In this document: piece after piece, positions 1 through 8,612 of the stretch | Position numbering within the stretch: position 1 is the stretch's first letter | How the letters are laid out: each line of letters starts with the position of its first letter | Source: an uncultured Parasutterella sp. | Lineage (GTDB): Bacteria > Pseudomonadota > Gammaproteobacteria > Burkholderiales > Burkholderiaceae_F | Direction: 5' to 3' | Length of the DNA: 36,877 nt | Assembly: GCA_900766055.1 (NCBI GenBank) | Contig: CAAFTZ010000057.1 | Location: 1 to 36,877 of the forward strand | Translations under genes and position numbers: made by a program | The notes under the pieces: model-generated | The model's database searches: none | Told to the model about the DNA's origin: nothing | What the model saw: only the letters and a program-made list of their open reading frames with translations

Positions 1-589
1 AATCGATGCTCTTTAAGATACGGGCATAGGGACGGTCCGGAATAAAAATTTCCCTGAAGAAAGCTCCGAGCGGACCGGAGAGAATTAGGAAATGGATTTC
101 TCTTTTTATCAGCGGTACTAAGATCTCTTGCTCTAATGGAGTCTGAGCAGCTCGAAGCAGCCGGACAAAGGCTTCAAGGAGACGGTAACTAGCCGAATCT
201 GACCTGAGAGGATCTGTTTTGACCAGAGCTTCCGAAGGAGGCAGTTTTAACAGCATGCTTTGGCTGATTTCCTGATCAAGGTAAAAACTCAGACTGAGAA
301 ACGGCTTGTCGGACGTCCCCTCTAAATAGTGGTCATCCTCAGGAAGTTCAAAGCCTCCGCAGATGAGGTCGCCTTCTTTGAATAACTGCTGAACTTTGCT
401 GCCGATAGCCGCCGTCTTTTCTCCCTGTATTAATAAGACGACTCTAGGCCGAAAAGATTCGATGACGCATTTCGTGCGTTCTTCTTTCTTATGAAAAACG
501 ACACCTTCCAATATGTCTGCGTTATCACCGTTGCCTGGACACAGGCTAAAGAACTCATCTTTTAAACGGCTTAATTCGGGATCTTCCAT
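1..589 (-). CDS. AraC-family transcriptional regulator, N-terminal part (cut by window edge)
   Basis: An open frame runs leftward from an ATG at 589 to the window edge without a stop, giving about 196 residues. It starts MEDPELSRLKDEFFSLCPG. The segment IKREIHFLILSGPLGAFFR near residues 159-177 matches the conserved end of the AraC_N domain (the E. coli YqhC-like group), which precedes the helix-turn-helix DNA-binding half. That half lies beyond the window. The preceding part (VVLLIQGEKTAAIG, then ELPEDDHYLEGTSDKPFLSLSFYLD) fits the cupin-like effector domain. No strong ribosome binding site is visible before the ATG. The gene is divergent from the efflux operon that starts at 745, an arrangement typical of a local regulator, so it probably controls that operon; the inducer cannot be told. 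The family call is from remembered motif similarity; the control role is inference. Confidence 0.75.
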   Translation of the reverse strand, partial: MEDPELSRLKDEFFSLCPGNGDNADILEGVVFHKKEERTKCVIESFRPRVVLLIQGEKTAAIGSKVQQLFKEGDLICGGFELPEDDHYLEGTSDKPFLSLSFYLDQEISQSMLLKLPPSEALVKTDPLRSDSASYRLLEAFVRLLRAAQTPLEQEILVPLIKREIHFLILSGPLGAFFREIFIPDRPYARILKSID

Positions 590-591
590 AT

Positions 592-678
592 TCGATAAAA
601 ATCGTTTTAGGTAAGTTTACCCAGTTAATTTTAGCTAAACCTAATATAAAAAATAATCGATAGATAGTTTTAGGCAAG
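592..678. promoter_or_regulatory. Divergent intergenic region with direct repeats, candidate AraC-type operator
   Basis: Two near-identical 12-mers, GTTTTAGGTAAG at 604-615 and GTTTTAGGCAAG at 667-678, lie 63 bases apart in the same orientation, about six helical turns. Each is preceded by TCGATA (592 and 657), so the repeat unit is really about 22-24 bases. Between them is an AT-rich stretch (641-656) that could hold a -10 element. AraC-family proteins often bind direct repeats, so these are candidate sites for the divergently encoded regulator. No clear -35/-10 pair could be fixed for either direction. Confidence 0.4.
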
Positions 679-744
679 AAATTCGAGACGAATGTTCTTT
701 TCCTTCAGCCGGGCCTGACAGATGATATTCCCAAGGAGAAGAAT

Positions 745-1856
745 ATGAAAAGAATATTGCCGTCCGTTCTATTGGCTGCCGCCGCTGTTTTACTTGCTTC
801 TTGCGGCAAGCCGACTAAGGACATTCACAAAACAGCTGCTGTTCCGGAGGTTCAGGTCATTTTCCCGAAGGAAATAACTCTGGCCCCTGAAAGGTCTTTT
901 GCTTCCTTTCTGGAGCCGAGCCACTCGGTTGAGATTAGATCTCGTGTAGACGGGCCTATAACTGTCGTACGCGTAAAAGAGGGCTCCCGGGTAGAAGCGG
1001 GAGACACGCTTTTTGAAATCGATGCCAGAGGATTTAAAGCGGAAGTTGACATCAGAAAAGCTGAGCTCAAGGAGGCTGAAAGCAATCTCGAGCAAGCTCG
1101 CAGCCGAGCTGAAAGAGGCAGACAGCTTTTTAAAGTTCGGGCCTTTTCATCGGAAGAAAAAGAGCTCAGGGACGCCGAGCTGAACAAGGCTCTCGCTCGT
1201 TACGAGCTAGCAAAGGCAACTCTGATTAAAGCCGAGTTGAATCTGGAATACGCTACGGTTAAAGCGCCGATTAGCGGTGTGGTCGGGAAGGTTCTCGTTA
1301 AGTCAGGGAATCTGATGAAAGCCAATGATTCTGTTTTTACTACCATAAGAAACAATGACGAACTTTTGGCGAATTTCAGAATCAATGAAAAAGACTATCT
1401 GAGGCTGACCGGAGAGGGCGAGCGTGCTTTAGCGCAAAAAGAAACGCTTTCAAATCTTAGGTTTTGCCTGGGAGAAGCAGAATACTCGGCAAATTGGAGT
1501 TTCAAGACAACAGCTTTGATGCGGACACGATGACTTTTTTGCTGTCCGTTCGAATTCAAAATCCTTCTAATGTCTTACTTCCCAATCTATGGGGACGGAT
1601 CGTATTTAACGAAGGTCCGGCAAATCATTACGTTGTGATTCCCGAAGAGTCCGTTGTGGTGGATATGTCGGACCGGTACGTGTGGAAGGTGGCCGACGGG
1701 AAAGCTGTTCGAATTAAGCCTGAGATTGCTTTTTGCAAGGATCGTCGCTGCTATAGCACGCAAGGGATTACCCCCGAAGAGCAAATCATAGCCAAAGGCA
1801 TACAGAAAATCCGTTCCGGAATGACGGTTTCACCGAAAAAGGAGGAATGGGAATGA
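745..1856 (+). pseudogene. RND efflux membrane-fusion lipoprotein (AcrA/MexA family), frameshifted
   Basis: Periplasmic adaptor that would link an RND pump to an outer-membrane channel. AAGGAG at 733-738 precedes the ATG at 745. The N-terminus is a lipoprotein signal ending LLASC, with Cys20 as the predicted lipidated residue. A biotinyl-lipoyl half (VRVKEGSRVEAGDTLFEID), a long alpha-helical hairpin (about residues 95-165) and the second lipoyl half (ATVKAPISGVVGKV) follow. Near 1486-1490 the frame is lost: AEYS is in the first frame, while GKLEFQDNSFDADTM and the rest of the beta-barrel and membrane-proximal part continue in another frame to the stop at 1856. Adding one base there gives a 370-residue protein, the usual family length. 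The stop overlaps the ATG of the pump gene (ATGA at 1853-1856). Either a young pseudogene or a base missed in sequencing; the pump gene has the same kind of defect. Confidence 0.85.
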
Positions 1857-4800
1857 ATTTCTCCGCTTTCTTCATTAAAAATCCCATCTTTGCTTGGGTC
1901 TGCGGCATATTCATATGCTTAGGCGGAGCGATCGCTTTCGTTAATTTGCCGATCTCTCAGTATCCCGAGATCCTTCCTGCATCCGTGACGGTTAGAGCTC
2001 AGCTCTCCGGAGCGTCCCCTCAGGTGCTGGCAGATACTGTCCTGGCACCGCTTGAACAAGAAATCAACGGTGTCGAAGGAATGCTGTTCATGCAAAGTCA
2101 GGGCGCCTCCGACGGTTCGTTCAGTATCAATGTTACGTTCCGAGATGGTGTCAATCCGGACCTCGCTCAAGTGCTTGTTCAGAATCGAGTCTCGGCGGCG
2201 ATGCCTCGTTTGCCGGAGACGCTTCAGCATGCCGGCGTTTCCATGCGGAAGCGCTCCTCGGATCAGCTTGCGGCGATCCATCTTTATTCCACGGACCGTT
2301 CAAGAGATACCCTTTATCTGACCAATTACGCTATTTCTCAAATGGTCGACAGACTTGCACGAATTCCGGGCATCTCGGAGGTCACTATTTTCGGAAGCCG
2401 AGAGTACAGCATCCGAATTTGGCTGGACCCTAATAAACTTAGGGCTCTTAACCTCTCGGTGCGAGAAGTCATCTCTGAAATTCAGAATCAAAACCGCGAG
2501 GTACTTGCCGGCAGAGTGAACTCTCCGAGGATGTCTTCGACTGCTTCGTCCTCTCATGAGCTGCTGCTGGATTCCGGAGGAAAGCTTAAAACTGCCAAAG
2601 ACTTTGAAGACATTGTGGTTAAGAAGGGCACGCAGGGGAAGATCGTAAAACTAAAAGATCTTGGGACCGTTGAACTCGGCTCCTATAACTACGACGAGGA
2701 GTTCTATCGGGACGGCGCGCCGGCAGTGGGTATCGCGATATATCAGGTCTCCGGTTCCAACGGTCTTCACACGATGGAGCTGGTCAAATCCGAGCTGGCT
2801 CAAATGGAAAAGGATCTGCCGGACGGTGTCGAATGCTTCATGACCATCGACAACACGGAACATATTCAAAACACCATTAAGACGGTCTATCGAACCTTGA
2901 TTGAGGCGTGTGGTCTGGTCGTACTGGTGGTCGTATTGTTTCTGCACTCTTTTCGAAGTGCATTTATGCCGATCGTCGCCATGGTTATTTCTATCGTGGG
3001 CACCTTTATCTTTATTAAAGTGCTGGGACTGTCCATCAATACGCTGACACTGTTCGGTCTGGTTTTATCCACCGGTATTGTTGTTGACGACGCCATCGTT
3101 GTCGTTGAACTAATCTCTCAGAAAGTCAGAAGGGCGTCAGCGGAATGCAGGCAGCATTTTCAGCAATGCGTGAACTTCAAAGTGCGCTCATCGGCATAGC
3201 GGTTGTCTTATCCTGCGTCTTTATTCCCACAGCCTTCTTACCCGGAGTATCAGGAGAGTTTTACCGCCAGTTCGCGCTGACCATCGCAGGTTCAACCATT
3301 ATCTCCGCTTTTGTTTCTCTTAGCCTGGTTCCCGCTCTTTCCGCAAGGTTATGCAAGCCCAGTAAAACCGGCGGACGGAAAAACGCTTTTGCGGGACGGT
3401 TTGAAAAAGGCATGAGCGCTTTAACCGAGAAATACACGAGCGTGCTGTCGGCAATTTTGAATTACCGAAAAGCCGCTGTGCTTGTGTATCTTCTTTTGTT
3501 AGCGGCAACGGCGGTCTTGTACATTAAAACGCCTCAAGGATTCATTCCCCGCCAGGATAACGGCTACCTCTCGGTGAGCCTGCAGCTGCCGGAAGGTCTG
3601 GCGCTTGATTACACAGACAAGCTTGTGCAGAGGGCTCAGGAGGCATTGAAGAAAGTAAATGGGATTGAGCATCAAATCGCGATTGCCGGACAGAGCGGAG
3701 CGACCAGAGCGAAAGCTTCTAACGCCGCTGTCATGATCATTAAGCTCAAATCCAAGCCCAGCCGCATTCCTCAAGGAGAGAGCCTTGAATTCGTGATGAA
3801 GGAGATGGAAAGGGTTCTGAAGGAGGCCCTCCCGGAAGCAAGCGTGTTGGTTTTAGCCCCGCCTGCGGTTATGGGAATCGGTGCAGGCGGAGATTTCCAG
3901 TTCTATGTACAGGATCGCATGGGTGTAGGAACCGCAAAGTTAGTAGAACTGACCCAGAAACTCACAGAGCATCTCAGAGAAAAAGATTCTATTTCGGCGG
4001 TGTTTTCTCCTTTCAGAGCCGATTCTCCTCAAATATCGCTTGATATCGATCGAGAGAAGGCTGCGCTTGTGGGTGTGGACTATGAAGAAGTGGTAGCTTC
4101 TCTTCAGAACTACCTCGGATCTGTCTATATCAACGATTTCAATTGTCTCAATCGAGTTTTTAGGGTGGTCGCGCAGGCCGGAAACGGGGAGAGAAACAGC
4201 CCAGAAGCGATTTCTGAAATCTGGGTAAAGAATAAGTTAGGAAGCATGGTCTCCCTGGAAGCCATTCTCTCGGAGGAGGTTAAATCAGGCGCCCAGCTTG
4301 TGACCCGTTATAACATTTATCCGTCGGCATCGGTGATGGGAAATTTGGCTGAGGGTGCGAGTATCTCGGAAGCGATTGAGGATATAGAGAAGGCGGCTCA
4401 GGAAATTTTGCCCTCAGGCGTCGAGATAGAGTGGACGGACATGGTCCTGCAGCAAAAGCTGGCCGGTCATTCTTCGACTTGGATCTTCGCTTTGTGTTTG
4501 CTCTGCGTCTATCTTTCCCTGGCGGCACTTTATGAAAGCTGGAAGCTGCCGCTGGTCATTACTTTAATTGTTCCGCTCGTTCTCTTGTTCGGCTTGATAG
4601 GGCTGAGGATTTTTGGGCTGGATAACAGCCTGCTGTCTCAGATCGGATTTGTGGTTCTTATCGGATTGGCGTGTAAAAACTCCATTCTTATTGTTGAGTT
4701 TGCGTCGGAAAAAATGAAACACGGTCTGTCCTCAGTCGAAGCGGCTGTGGAGGCGGCAAGAGCCAGACTTCGGCCGATCCTCATGACGTCAGTCGCTTTT

Positions 4801-4989
4801 TTGTGCGGGGTGACTCCGATGATGCTAGCACAGAGCTACGGATCGGAGCTGCAGGTTCCGGTAGGCGTGACGGTGTTTTTCGGAATGCTTGGTGTAACGA
4901 TTGTCGGGCTGTTTCTGACGCCTACATTCTTTGTCGCCCTAGACAAACTGCACGGCCGTCCAAAAAAGAAGAAAGTTCAAAATCGTTAG
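1853..4989 (+). pseudogene. RND multidrug efflux pump, inner-membrane subunit (AcrB/HAE1 family), frameshifted
   Basis: Proton-driven exporter of hydrophobic drugs and bile-like compounds. I chose the ATG at 1853 because GGAGG at 1841-1845 is well spaced from it, while the ATG at 1847 is too close. The N-terminus NFSAFFIKNPIFAWV is typical of the family. The first half reaches the transmembrane-4 motif GIVVDDAIVVVE with the two proton-relay aspartates. At about 3131-3134 (AGGG) the frame breaks; the second half resumes with GMQAAFSAMRELQSALIGIA and includes GLACKNSILIVEFA with the relay lysine. Adding one base restores a 1045-residue protein, the normal RND length. No TolC-like channel gene follows, so the pump would need one encoded elsewhere. 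As read, the two pieces could not make a working pump. Confidence 0.88.
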
Positions 4990-5033
4990 ATGCCTGCAAA
5001 CCGTTCAGCGGCTCTGAGCTCGAGCCGGAAAGA

Positions 5034-5068
5034 TAAACAAAAGAGCCGCACCTAAAAGATGCGGCTCT
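5034..5068 (-). terminator. Rho-independent terminator of the PagP-OmpW gene
   Basis: A perfect 9-base stem (5042-5050 with 5060-5068) has a 9-base loop. Read on the minus strand it is followed by a T-rich run (CTTTTGTTT), so it ends the minus-strand gene whose stop is at 5089. On the plus strand only A residues follow, so it is a poorer stop for the efflux operon. Confidence 0.75.
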
Positions 5069-5088
5069 CAAAAAACAGATACCAAAAA

Positions 5089-6261
5089 TTAGAAGGCCAG
5101 ACCAAGCGCCAACTTGAAGGTCACCGGAGACGGGCGCATAGAGAAGCTGTCGTCCGTCGGGCTGTGCGCCTTGTAGCGCGGGAAGCCCAAGTCCATGCCG
5201 CCGGTAACGTGGAGGTTGCGCGTGAGAGCAACCGTACCGCCGGCCTGAATGACCGGAGTGAAGATGTCCTTCTTAGCTCCCCAGCCCTCTTTGAAGTCCT
5301 GCTGGTCACTTCTGAAATAGCCTGCGCCGACACCGGCGTAAAGCTTCACGCGTTCGGCAGCTCTGAAGTGATACTGCACGGCAAGGCTGTAGCTTGTGAG
5401 CTTGTAGCTTCCGACCTTACTGCCGTTGGCATGGATGCTGTGCGTGCCGGAGCGATTAACGGAGAAGTCCAAAGCCCAGTCAGGCGTGACAAAGTAACGC
5501 AGACCTGCTGAGTAAGCGCCGTCAGAAGAAATCGAAGACGGTTTCGGCGTACCTTTAAGTGTTGTCTTCTGCCACCCGCCGCCTGCATAAATCAACACTT
5601 TATTAGAGAAGAGGGATTTCGGCGTATCCGGCATTTGACGACTCTTCCGATCGTCAAATGTCATATTGGCAAAGAAGAAAAAGATGTCGGAGAACGGAAC
5701 GTACGTTCCGTAAATGCTGAAGTTGTCTGTGCCGACGCCAAGAAGAGGCAGGGGCGCCGGGAACGGAATCCATTTGTAGTCGCCGCGGGCGGTCAGGCCG
5801 ATGGTGTAGCCGGCTTCAGCGTAGAAAGGAGTGCTGCCGAGTCGCCAGCGGGAGAGCCAGCCATAACCCATGAACGGTTCAAAGTTGTTATGGGAGTCGG
5901 AGAACGCCATGGCGTACATGATTCTGCGGTTTCCGCGGCTGTCAATGAAATTGCGGGAAATGCCGCCGCCCCATGTATAACCGTTTTCGTTGTGGCGTTT
6001 CTCTGTTTTATATGCGTAACCCGGATGAATCGTGTAGGCGGGCAAAAGCAGTCCCGAAGAGCCTTCGGAGATGATGGCCTTCATTCCGACCCAAGTGTCG
6101 GAAAGGTAACTTCCGGAAGAGTCTTCTTCAGGAACAACACCGGCGGGGAGGGTATCGACAATTGCTTCCCAAACCGAACGACCGGAGTCTTCAGCAGAAG
6201 CAGATGAGGCGATCGCAATAAGTCCAGCCCCGAAAATAGTTCTAATGATCTTATTTTTCAC
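5089..6261 (-). CDS. Two-barrel outer-membrane protein: PagP-like palmitoyltransferase joined to OmpW-like barrel
   Basis: 390 residues, GTG start at 6261, signal peptide ending ASA at 23. Residues about 50-202 read as PagP, the outer-membrane enzyme that moves palmitate from phospholipid to lipid A: YTIHPGYAY, YAMAFSDSHNNFEPFMGYGW, TIGLTARGDYKWIPFPAPLP. Its catalytic triad appears kept: His79 for E. coli His33, and Asp122-Ser123 for Asp76-Ser77. An amphipathic start (VWEAIVDTLPAGV) resembles the PagP N-terminal helix. Residues about 220-390 look like OmpW (YSLAVQYHF, KLYAGVGAGYF, terminal Phe), a second eight-strand barrel. PagP normally ends after its own barrel at about 160-190 residues, so this chain is double length. 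No break in frame or internal start suggests two genes. The ribosome binding site before the GTG is weak. The PagP assignment is strong; the OmpW assignment is moderate. Confidence 0.85.
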   Translation of the reverse strand: MKNKIIRTIFGAGLIAIASSASAEDSGRSVWEAIVDTLPAGVVPEEDSSGSYLSDTWVGMKAIISEGSSGLLLPAYTIHPGYAYKTEKRHNENGYTWGGGISRNFIDSRGNRRIMYAMAFSDSHNNFEPFMGYGWLSRWRLGSTPFYAEAGYTIGLTARGDYKWIPFPAPLPLLGVGTDNFSIYGTYVPFSDIFFFFANMTFDDRKSRQMPDTPKSLFSNKVLIYAGGGWQKTTLKGTPKPSSISSDGAYSAGLRYFVTPDWALDFSVNRSGTHSIHANGSKVGSYKLTSYSLAVQYHFRAAERVKLYAGVGAGYFRSDQQDFKEGWGAKKDIFTPVIQAGGTVALTRNLHVTGGMDLGFPRYKAHSPTDDSFSMRPSPVTFKLALGLAF

Positions 6262-6404
6262 GACTTTTTAAATGGAGTGCAAAGCAGAAAAATTCTACAG
6301 AAAAACAAGTCTCTTTTATTCAATTCAGCCCTCAGAACGTGACCAATTAACGCTATTTTGATGCCGGTTTTGTGTAACGAGCCTTTGTCAGAGGCAATGG
6401 AAAC

Positions 6405-6433
6405 TTGCGGAAACGGATGAATCAAATTAAAGT
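6405..6433 (+). promoter_or_regulatory. Sigma-70-type promoter of rnpB
   Basis: TTGCGG at 6405-6410 and TAAAGT at 6428-6433 are separated by exactly 17 bases. The expected transcription start falls at about 6440, where the first helix of the RNase P RNA begins. That positional match supports a promoter despite moderate consensus scores. Confidence 0.6.
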
Positions 6434-6439
6434 TGCACC

Positions 6440-6748
6440 GCGAAGTTCGTCGGACAATCGCCGGGGAGGAAGACCTCGGAGGAAAGTCCGGACTCCACAG
6501 AGCACCGTAGGAGGTAACACCTCTCCGCCGAAAGGCGAGGACTAGAGCAACAGAGACGAGCCGATTCAGTTCGGTTGAAACGGGCAATCTCTACGGGGAG
6601 CAACATCAAATAGGCAGCTGATGAACCTGCTCGGCGAGGCTGCGGGTAGATGGCTCGAACTCGGGAGTGATCCCGGGTCTAGATGAATGATTGTCATGCC
6701 GCGTTAAGCGCCACACAGAATCCGGCTTATAGACGGACTTCGCACCTC
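6440..6748 (+). ncRNA. rnpB: RNase P RNA (bacterial class A)
   Basis: Catalytic RNA that trims the 5' leader from precursor tRNAs together with RnpA. The conserved core GAGGAAAGTCCGGACTCC lies at about 6479-6498, and the universal 3' core ACAGAATCCGGCTTA at 6715-6729. The terminal P1 helix pairs 6440-6451 with 6732-6743 (12 pairs including one G-U), which sets both ends within a few bases. The 305-310 base length fits a compact betaproteobacterial RNA. A T-rich stretch follows (6746-6763) and may help end transcription. It sits just before the dcw cluster in the same direction. Short protein frames on the opposite strand here are not genes. Confidence 0.95.
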
Positions 6749-6818
6749 TATCTTTTCTTTTTAATTCAAATAATTAAGCAAAGCGAAAATTAAAGAACAA
6801 GAATAACTTTCGCTCAAT

Positions 6819-6853
6819 GTGAGTGTCGGTGGAGGAAAGTGGAAAAAAGTGGC
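6819..6853 (+). promoter_or_regulatory. MraZ operator: four 10-base-spaced GTGGN repeats
   Basis: GTGAG (6819), GTGGA (6829), GTGGA (6839) and GTGGC (6849) recur every 10 bases, separated by 5-base spacers. MraZ in other bacteria binds arrays of short G-rich repeats with this 10-base period upstream of its own operon. The first copy is imperfect. The array is directly upstream of a possible -10 element, so bound MraZ would block transcription of mraZ and the dcw genes. Confidence 0.75.
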
Positions 6854-6859
6854 TAAAAT
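6854..6859 (+). promoter_or_regulatory. Candidate -10 element of the dcw operon
   Basis: TAAAAT lies immediately after the last MraZ repeat and 40 bases before the mraZ start. No consensus -35 is found 17 bases upstream (that region is the repeat array), so this is a position-based guess. Confidence 0.35.
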
Positions 6860-6898
6860 TGAGAGTTAGAAAAGGTAGATTTTTGTCTCGTTTTAGTC

Positions 6899-7327
6899 GT
6901 GTTCCAAGGCTCTCCGCACATCAATCTTGACGCCAAAGGGCGTCTGTCGGTGCCTTCTCGTTACCGAGAAGCCCTGGCAGAGTTGTGTTCCGGCCAAATG
7001 ACCTTTACCCGGCATCCTGACGGGTGCGCCTTACTGTACCCGCGAAATGTTTGGGAAACGAAAAGAAGCGAATTAATGGCACTTCCTTATTCGGCCAGAG
7101 TCTTTCAAAGAATCGTGATGGGCTCGGCGGTGGATGTGGACATGGATGCCAGCGGCAGACTGCTGGTGCCTGCAGAGTTAAGAAAAGCATGCGGTCTTTC
7201 CAAAGAGATCGTTCTTGTGGGATTGGGCTCGCACTTTGAGCTGTGGGATGCTGAGAAGCTTGCGGAAAGCGAAGCTAAAGCAATGACAGAAAACCTATCG
7301 GATATCGCCGCCCAATTCAATTTTTAA
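6899..7327 (+). CDS. mraZ: MraZ, dcw operon transcriptional repressor
   Basis: 142 residues, the normal length. GTG start at 6899 giving MFQGSPHINLDAKGR, the conserved MraZ beginning. The protein has two tandem SpoVT/AbrB-like halves, each with a DxxGR signature: Asp11-Arg15 (DAKGRLSVPSRYR) and Asp83-Arg87 (DASGRLLVPAELR). MraZ forms ring-shaped oligomers that bind the repeat array before its own gene, here at 6819-6853, and tune division and cell-wall gene expression. There is no good ribosome binding site close to the GTG; the nearest purine-rich run (about 6870-6876) is far, so translation may be inefficient. First gene of the dcw cluster; rsmH follows 17 bases later. Confidence 0.96.
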   Translation: MFQGSPHINLDAKGRLSVPSRYREALAELCSGQMTFTRHPDGCALLYPRNVWETKRSELMALPYSARVFQRIVMGSAVDVDMDASGRLLVPAELRKACGLSKEIVLVGLGSHFELWDAEKLAESEAKAMTENLSDIAAQFNF

Positions 7328-7344
7328 AAATAAGGTAGTTTTCT

Positions 7345-8313
7345 GTGCAGGCAGAAGTCTTGGTTCATCGCCCGGTGCTCGCTGAAGAGTCTCCCCGACT
7401 CCTGGTAACCGATCCGAATGGTGTCTATGTCGACGGTACTTTCGGACGCGGCGGGCACTCGCGCCTGATATTGGAGAAACTCTCTCCGCAGGGGCGCCTG
7501 ATCGCATTTGACCGTGATGAAGAAGCTGTCAAGGCCGCTGCGCAGATCAAAGATCCGAGATTTCAAATTATTCATGCGCCCTTTGCATCTATGAAAGAAG
7601 AGTTGGCAAAGGTCGGCATTGATCGTGTCAGCGGTATTTTTCTTGATATCGGCGTCTCTAGCCCGCAGATTGATGACCCGGAACGCGGATTCTCTTTCCG
7701 TTTTGACGGCCCTTTGGATATGCGCATGGACACAAGCACCGGGGAGACAGCTGCCGAATGGATCGCTCGTGCGGACGCCGCCGAGATGGCTAAGGTATTT
7801 AAGGATCTCGGCGAAGAGCGTTTCGCAATGAAAGCTGCCAAGGCGATTGAGAAGACTCGAGTCAAAGAACCGATTCTTCGTACCAAGCAGCTCGCCGATT
7901 TGATTGCCGCAACGCTGCCGCGCAACAAAAAAGACAGCGCCCAGCACCCGGCGACACGCATTTTCCAGGCGATTCGAATTCACGTGAACCAGGAACTTGA
8001 GCAGCTGAAACATGCGCTTGAGTCTGCCGGCTCCCTTCTGCTGCCGGGCGGTGTCTTAGCGGTGATTTCATTCCATTCGTTGGAAGACCGCATCGTAAAG
8101 AAATTTTTTGAGGTCGCTGCAAATCCGGCATCCGGCATCGATCCTCGTCTGCCGCTGCTTCCTTCGCAGCTTCCGCAGCCGCTCTTTAATCGTGCCGTAC
8201 GTATCCTTCCTTCTGAAAAAGAATGCGAAGAAAATCCTCGCGCCAGAAGTTCGGTGCTTCGCGGCGCCTCAAGGACGGATGCTCCTTGGCCTGAGCAGGG
8301 AGTGCGGGTATGA
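7345..8313 (+). CDS. rsmH: 16S rRNA (cytosine1402-N4)-methyltransferase RsmH
   Basis: 322 residues; GTG start at 7345 preceded by AAGGTAG. Transfers a methyl group from S-adenosylmethionine to N4 of C1402 in the decoding centre of 16S rRNA. The opening VHRPVL, the SAM-binding loop YVDGTFGRGGHSRLIL (residues 28-43), the family core DIGVSSPQID...GFSF...GPLDMRMD (101-129) and ISFHSLEDRIVK near the C-terminus are all present. Second gene of the dcw cluster as in most bacteria. Its stop overlaps the ftsL start by four bases (ATGA), implying coupled translation. Confidence 0.97.
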   Translation: MQAEVLVHRPVLAEESPRLLVTDPNGVYVDGTFGRGGHSRLILEKLSPQGRLIAFDRDEEAVKAAAQIKDPRFQIIHAPFASMKEELAKVGIDRVSGIFLDIGVSSPQIDDPERGFSFRFDGPLDMRMDTSTGETAAEWIARADAAEMAKVFKDLGEERFAMKAAKAIEKTRVKEPILRTKQLADLIAATLPRNKKDSAQHPATRIFQAIRIHVNQELEQLKHALESAGSLLLPGGVLAVISFHSLEDRIVKKFFEVAANPASGIDPRLPLLPSQLPQPLFNRAVRILPSEKECEENPRARSSVLRGASRTDAPWPEQGVRV

Positions 8314-8612
8314 ATGAGTTCCGCTTCCTGGTCGGAGCGATAGTGGTTTTGGAACTGGTTCTTTTTGCATGCGGACTTAAAGTCGTAGAGAACCGCCACA
8401 ACGCCCGAAAACTATTCATTGAACTGGAGCACGAGCAGCAGGTTCATCATTCACTGATGGATGAAAAAGCTCGCCTCAAGCTTGAGATTTCGAACTTGGA
8501 GCAGATTCGCCAGGTCGAAGTCCGGGCAAAAGAAGGCGGTCTAGCGCCTGCTGAGAACGATCGTGTGATTGTTCTGGATAAAAACGCTGCACCTTCCGGA
8601 GCTCAAAAATGA
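8310..8612 (+). CDS. ftsL: Cell division protein FtsL
   Basis: 100 residues. A short cytoplasmic tip is followed by one membrane helix (about residues 5-24, FLVGAIVVLELVLFACGLKV) and a heptad-rich periplasmic segment (LFIELEHEQQVHHSLMDEK..LKLEISNLEQ), the bitopic coiled-coil plan of FtsL. FtsL pairs with FtsB and FtsQ and activates the FtsWI septal synthase. Sequence is poorly conserved in this family, so the call rests on size, topology and place between rsmH and ftsI. It overlaps both neighbours by four bases. Confidence 0.93.
   Translation: MNEFRFLVGAIVVLELVLFACGLKVVENRHNARKLFIELEHEQQVHHSLMDEKARLKLEISNLEQIRQVEVRAKEGGLAPAENDRVIVLDKNAAPSGAQK

Noticed and set aside
4803..5036. 77-codon plus-strand frame overlapping the end of the RND pump gene
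   Set aside because: The overlapping frame encodes the conserved last membrane helices of the pump; this one has no features.
5635..6207. 190-codon plus-strand frame opposite the PagP-OmpW gene
   Set aside because: No ribosome binding site or known domain; the minus-strand protein has a signal peptide and conserved PagP motifs.
6258..6609. Short minus-strand protein frames over the start of the RNase P RNA
   Set aside because: The same bases form the conserved rnpB core and P1 helix, which explains the sequence fully.
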